From assembly GCF_039539445.1 (NCBI RefSeq), contig NZ_BAABDD010000022.1, forward strand, positions 1 through 64,000: 64,000 nt of DNA. The letters run 5' to 3'. Under the pieces are notes generated by a model that saw nothing but the letters and a program-made list of their open reading frames with translations, made no database searches and had not been told where the DNA came from. Below, piece after piece: positions 62,124 to 64,000 of the stretch. Numbering within the stretch: position 1 is the stretch's first letter; every line of letters begins with the position of its first letter. The stretch comes from Salinactinospora qingdaonensis. Its GTDB lineage: Bacteria > Actinomycetota > Actinomycetes > Streptosporangiales > Streptosporangiaceae. A program made the position numbers and the translations under genes.

Positions 62124-63032
62124 ATGAGTCCTCGTCCCACTGCCCCGCCTGGCCTCCCGGCTCCGGGACGCTGTCTCGTCATGGGAGTCGTCAACGTCAC
62201 CCCCGACTCCTTTTCCGACGGCGGCGCCTGGTTCGACAGCAAACGAGCCATCGAGCAGGGGGTTCGCCTGGCGGAGGAGGGCGCCGACATCGTCGACGTC
62301 GGCGGCGAGTCCACCCGCCCCGGCGCGCAGCGGGTCTCTGCGGACGAGGAACTGCGCCGTGTCGGCCCGGTGGTGCGGGAACTTGCCCGCCAAGGGGTGG
62401 TCGTCAGTGTCGACACCATGCGCGCCGAGGTCGCCGCCTTCGCCGTCGAGGCCGGCGCGCGCATGGTCAACGACGTCAGCGGGGGGCTCACCGACTCAGC
62501 TATGGCGCGACTGGTCGCGAAAAGCGGCGTCGCCTACGTCCTCATGCATTGGCGCGGCCACAGCCACGACATGTACCGCCGCGCCGTCTACGCCGACGTC
62601 ACCGCCGAGGTCCGTGACGAGCTGCGCCAGCGGATGGCCAGCATGATCGACGAGGGGGTGGCCCCCGAGCAGATTGTGCTCGACCCGGGGCTGGGGTTCG
62701 CCAAAAGCCCTGAGCGTGGCCACAACTGGGAGTTACTCGCCCATCTCGACGAGTTCCTCGGGTTAGGCCGGCCGCTGCTGGTCGCCGCCTCCCGCAAGCG
62801 TTTCATCGGCCGCTTGCTCACCGATCCCTACGGCGAGCAGCGTCCCTTCACCGACTGCGACGACGCCACAGTCGCGATCAGTGCCCTGGCCGCCGAACGC
62901 GGCGCCTGGTGTGTGCGCGTCCACGATGTCCGTCCCAACGCTGACGCCGTGCGCGTCGCGCTGGCCTGGGGCAGCGGAGGCGCGGCTCTCACCGACGGCC
63001 GAGCCGATCCCATTGGTCGAGGCGCCTCGTGA
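62124..63032 (+). CDS. folP: Dihydropteroate synthase
   Basis: 302 residues, the sulfonamide target that joins pABA to the pterin diphosphate. MGVVNVTPDSFSDGG (about 19-33) and DVGGESTRPGA are the substrate-loop motifs, and LDPGLGFAKSPERGHNWELL and ASRKRFIG complete the site. The last 15 residues extend past the usual end. ATG 62124 follows TAGGGTGA. The stop overlaps the GTG of the next gene (GTGA), so translation is coupled. Confidence 0.96.
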   Translation: MSPRPTAPPGLPAPGRCLVMGVVNVTPDSFSDGGAWFDSKRAIEQGVRLAEEGADIVDVGGESTRPGAQRVSADEELRRVGPVVRELARQGVVVSVDTMRAEVAAFAVEAGARMVNDVSGGLTDSAMARLVAKSGVAYVLMHWRGHSHDMYRRAVYADVTAEVRDELRQRMASMIDEGVAPEQIVLDPGLGFAKSPERGHNWELLAHLDEFLGLGRPLLVAASRKRFIGRLLTDPYGEQRPFTDCDDATVAISALAAERGAWCVRVHDVRPNADAVRVALAWGSGGAALTDGRADPIGRGAS

Positions 63033-63460
63033 GGTCGTACCACGAGATCATGGAGCGGGTGGCCGAGGCCAACGCCGAGTTCTACCAAGCCATCGAGAAC
63101 GGTGACATCGACCTGATGCAGCGCGTGTGGGCCCGGGAGGACCAGGCTCCCGACCTCGTGTGCGTCAACCCGGGGTGGCCGCTGCTGCGTGGGCGAGCCG
63201 AGATCATGCGGGCCTGGTCGCTGGTTATGGCCAATGTTCCCTACATCCAGTACGTCCTCACCGAGACCCATATCGGAGTCGGTACAGAGGTCGCCATGGT
63301 CACCTGCGAGGAGAATGTGCTCACCGCCGACGAGGACACCCCCGGCTTCATCGCCAACGGTCAGGTTGTCACCACGAACCTGTTCATCAGCACCGAGCAG
63401 GGCTGGCGCCTGTGGTCGCACCATGCCTCACCCGTGCTGCTCGACGAGGAGGAGCGTTGA
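63029..63460 (+). CDS. NTF2-like (SnoaL/DUF4440) protein in the folate operon
   Basis: 143 residues of the cone-shaped NTF2 fold: ERVAEANAEFYQAIENGDID, then LVCVNPGWPLLRGRAEIMRA and WSLVMANVPYIQYVLTET, ending GWRLWSHHASPVL. No catalytic residues can be named. It overlaps folP by four bases and is followed three bases later by folB, so it is made with the folate enzymes. A link to pterin chemistry (for example the missing dihydroneopterin triphosphate pyrophosphatase step or a housekeeping role) is only a guess from position. Confidence 0.82.
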   Translation: MRSYHEIMERVAEANAEFYQAIENGDIDLMQRVWAREDQAPDLVCVNPGWPLLRGRAEIMRAWSLVMANVPYIQYVLTETHIGVGTEVAMVTCEENVLTADEDTPGFIANGQVVTTNLFISTEQGWRLWSHHASPVLLDEEER

Positions 63461-63463
63461 GGC

Positions 63464-63853
63464 GTGCTGTTTGGCCGACGCCACCGAAAGCCCTATGACC
63501 GGATCGCGCTCCACGGTTTGCGTGGCTACGGGTTCCACGGGGTATTCGACCACGAGCGCCAAGAAGGCCAGGAATTCGTGGTCGACGTCGTTCTCAGCTT
63601 CGACACCCGCGCGGCGGCCCGCACCGATGACGTGCGCCGCACCGTGGACTACGGAATCCTCAGCGATCAGCTCATCGCTGTGATCGAGGGGGCCCGAGTG
63701 GACCTCATCGAGACCCTCGCAGACCGAATCGCTACGGTCTGCTTGGACGATCCTTTCGTGCGGGAGGTCGAGGTGACCGTACACAAGCCCCAAGCCCCGA
63801 TCCCGCACCCCTTCGACGACGTGACCGTCACGATCCAACGGAGGCGCCCATGA
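63464..63853 (+). CDS. folB: Dihydroneopterin aldolase
   Basis: 129 residues. Converts dihydroneopterin to 6-hydroxymethyl-dihydropterin and glycolaldehyde. HGLRGYGFHGVFDHERQEGQ gives the catalytic Glu region, TVDYGILSDQLIAVIEG and LIETLADRIA are family motifs, and VTVHKPQAPIPHPFDDVTV carries the conserved Lys-Pro. GTG 63464 starts three bases after the upstream stop. It overlaps folK by four bases (ATGA). Confidence 0.95.
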   Translation: MLFGRRHRKPYDRIALHGLRGYGFHGVFDHERQEGQEFVVDVVLSFDTRAAARTDDVRRTVDYGILSDQLIAVIEGARVDLIETLADRIATVCLDDPFVREVEVTVHKPQAPIPHPFDDVTVTIQRRRP

Positions 63854-64000
63854 AGGACTGGAGCGAGGCGCGAAGAGTGGTCCTGTCGCTTGGCAGTAAC
63901 CTTGGCGAGCGGTTGGAGAACCTACAGGGCGGCGTCGATGCGCTGTTCGACGCATGGGGCCTGCGGTTGGTGGCGCTGTCACCCGTCTACGAGACCGAGC
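63850..64000 (+). CDS. folK: HPPK (2-amino-4-hydroxy-6-hydroxymethyldihydropteridine diphosphokinase), partial
   Basis: The first 50 residues only; the gene runs off the right edge. RRVVLSLGSNLGERLENLQG is the diagnostic HPPK N-terminus, and LVALSPVYETE is the next conserved strand. It transfers diphosphate from ATP to the pterin before FolP acts. The ATG overlaps the folB stop. Confidence 0.95.
   Translation, partial: MKDWSEARRVVLSLGSNLGERLENLQGGVDALFDAWGLRLVALSPVYETE

Overview
The window is high-GC actinobacterial DNA. The core genes (topA, an MFS-thymidylate kinase fusion, holB, a PSP1/RicT protein, a DUF2342 metalloprotease, tilS-hpt-ftsH-folE-folP-folB-folK) and the chaplin-like secreted proteins suggest a filamentous actinomycete. 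Nocardiopsaceae (Nocardiopsis, Streptomonospora, Thermobifida) is my best guess, inferred from gene content only.

Region 1 (about 1-14.8 kb) is an accessory island abutting the 3' end of a tRNA-Leu(GAG) gene, with the tail of a tyrosine recombinase next to it. It is a mosaic of scraps around a few intact modules. The modules are an AbiE-type toxin-antitoxin pair with a palindromic operator, an AraC regulator with a class I amidotransferase and a carboxymuconolactone-decarboxylase-like protein, and two F420-type enzymes (a luciferase-like oxidoreductase and a nitroreductase-hemerythrin fusion). The scraps are ISL3 and IS982 remnants, a C-terminal piece possibly of a DUF499 ATPase, a gutted response regulator, frameshifted polyketide acyltransferase and ketosynthase genes, and a chimeric reading frame joining half of a Cas3 helicase to most of a B12-binding radical SAM protein.

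Region 2 (14.8-31.6 kb) starts with an M20 metallopeptidase. Three secreted surface proteins follow, one with a sortase-like C-terminus and one with two Cys-less chaplin-like repeats. Then come DUF5703, topA, MFS-tmk, holB, ricT, a lipoprotein peptidase of the TAP family, a class V aminotransferase and tRNA-Thr(CGT).

Region 3 (31.7-48.6 kb) is a carbohydrate-utilisation locus. It encodes a secreted GH12 endoglucanase, a Tat/lipoprotein sugar-binding protein with two LplB/YtcP-type permeases, a cytoplasmic GH3 enzyme, a GH95 alpha-L-fucosidase-like enzyme, a relic of a GH42 beta-galactosidase and a LacI-family regulator. Three copies of the palindrome GAAGCGCTTC lie upstream of the GH3 gene, the transporter operon and the regulator. 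I infer a regulon for fucosylated xyloglucan-like oligosaccharides: GH12 cuts outside the cell, the ABC system imports, and cytoplasmic enzymes trim. No ATPase gene is present, so a shared MsiK-type ATPase is likely. A GH4 enzyme and a PfkB kinase behind a structured-looking leader follow.

Region 4 (48.6-64 kb) is mostly housekeeping: a DEDDh exonuclease, several small actinobacterial proteins, a NERD-like protein, a membrane-tethered sigma-region-2-like protein behind an AT-rich leader, ppa, dacB, the DUF2342 protein, tilS, hpt, ftsH, and the folate genes folE, folP, folB and folK. An NTF2-like gene is embedded among the folate genes. folK is cut by the right edge.
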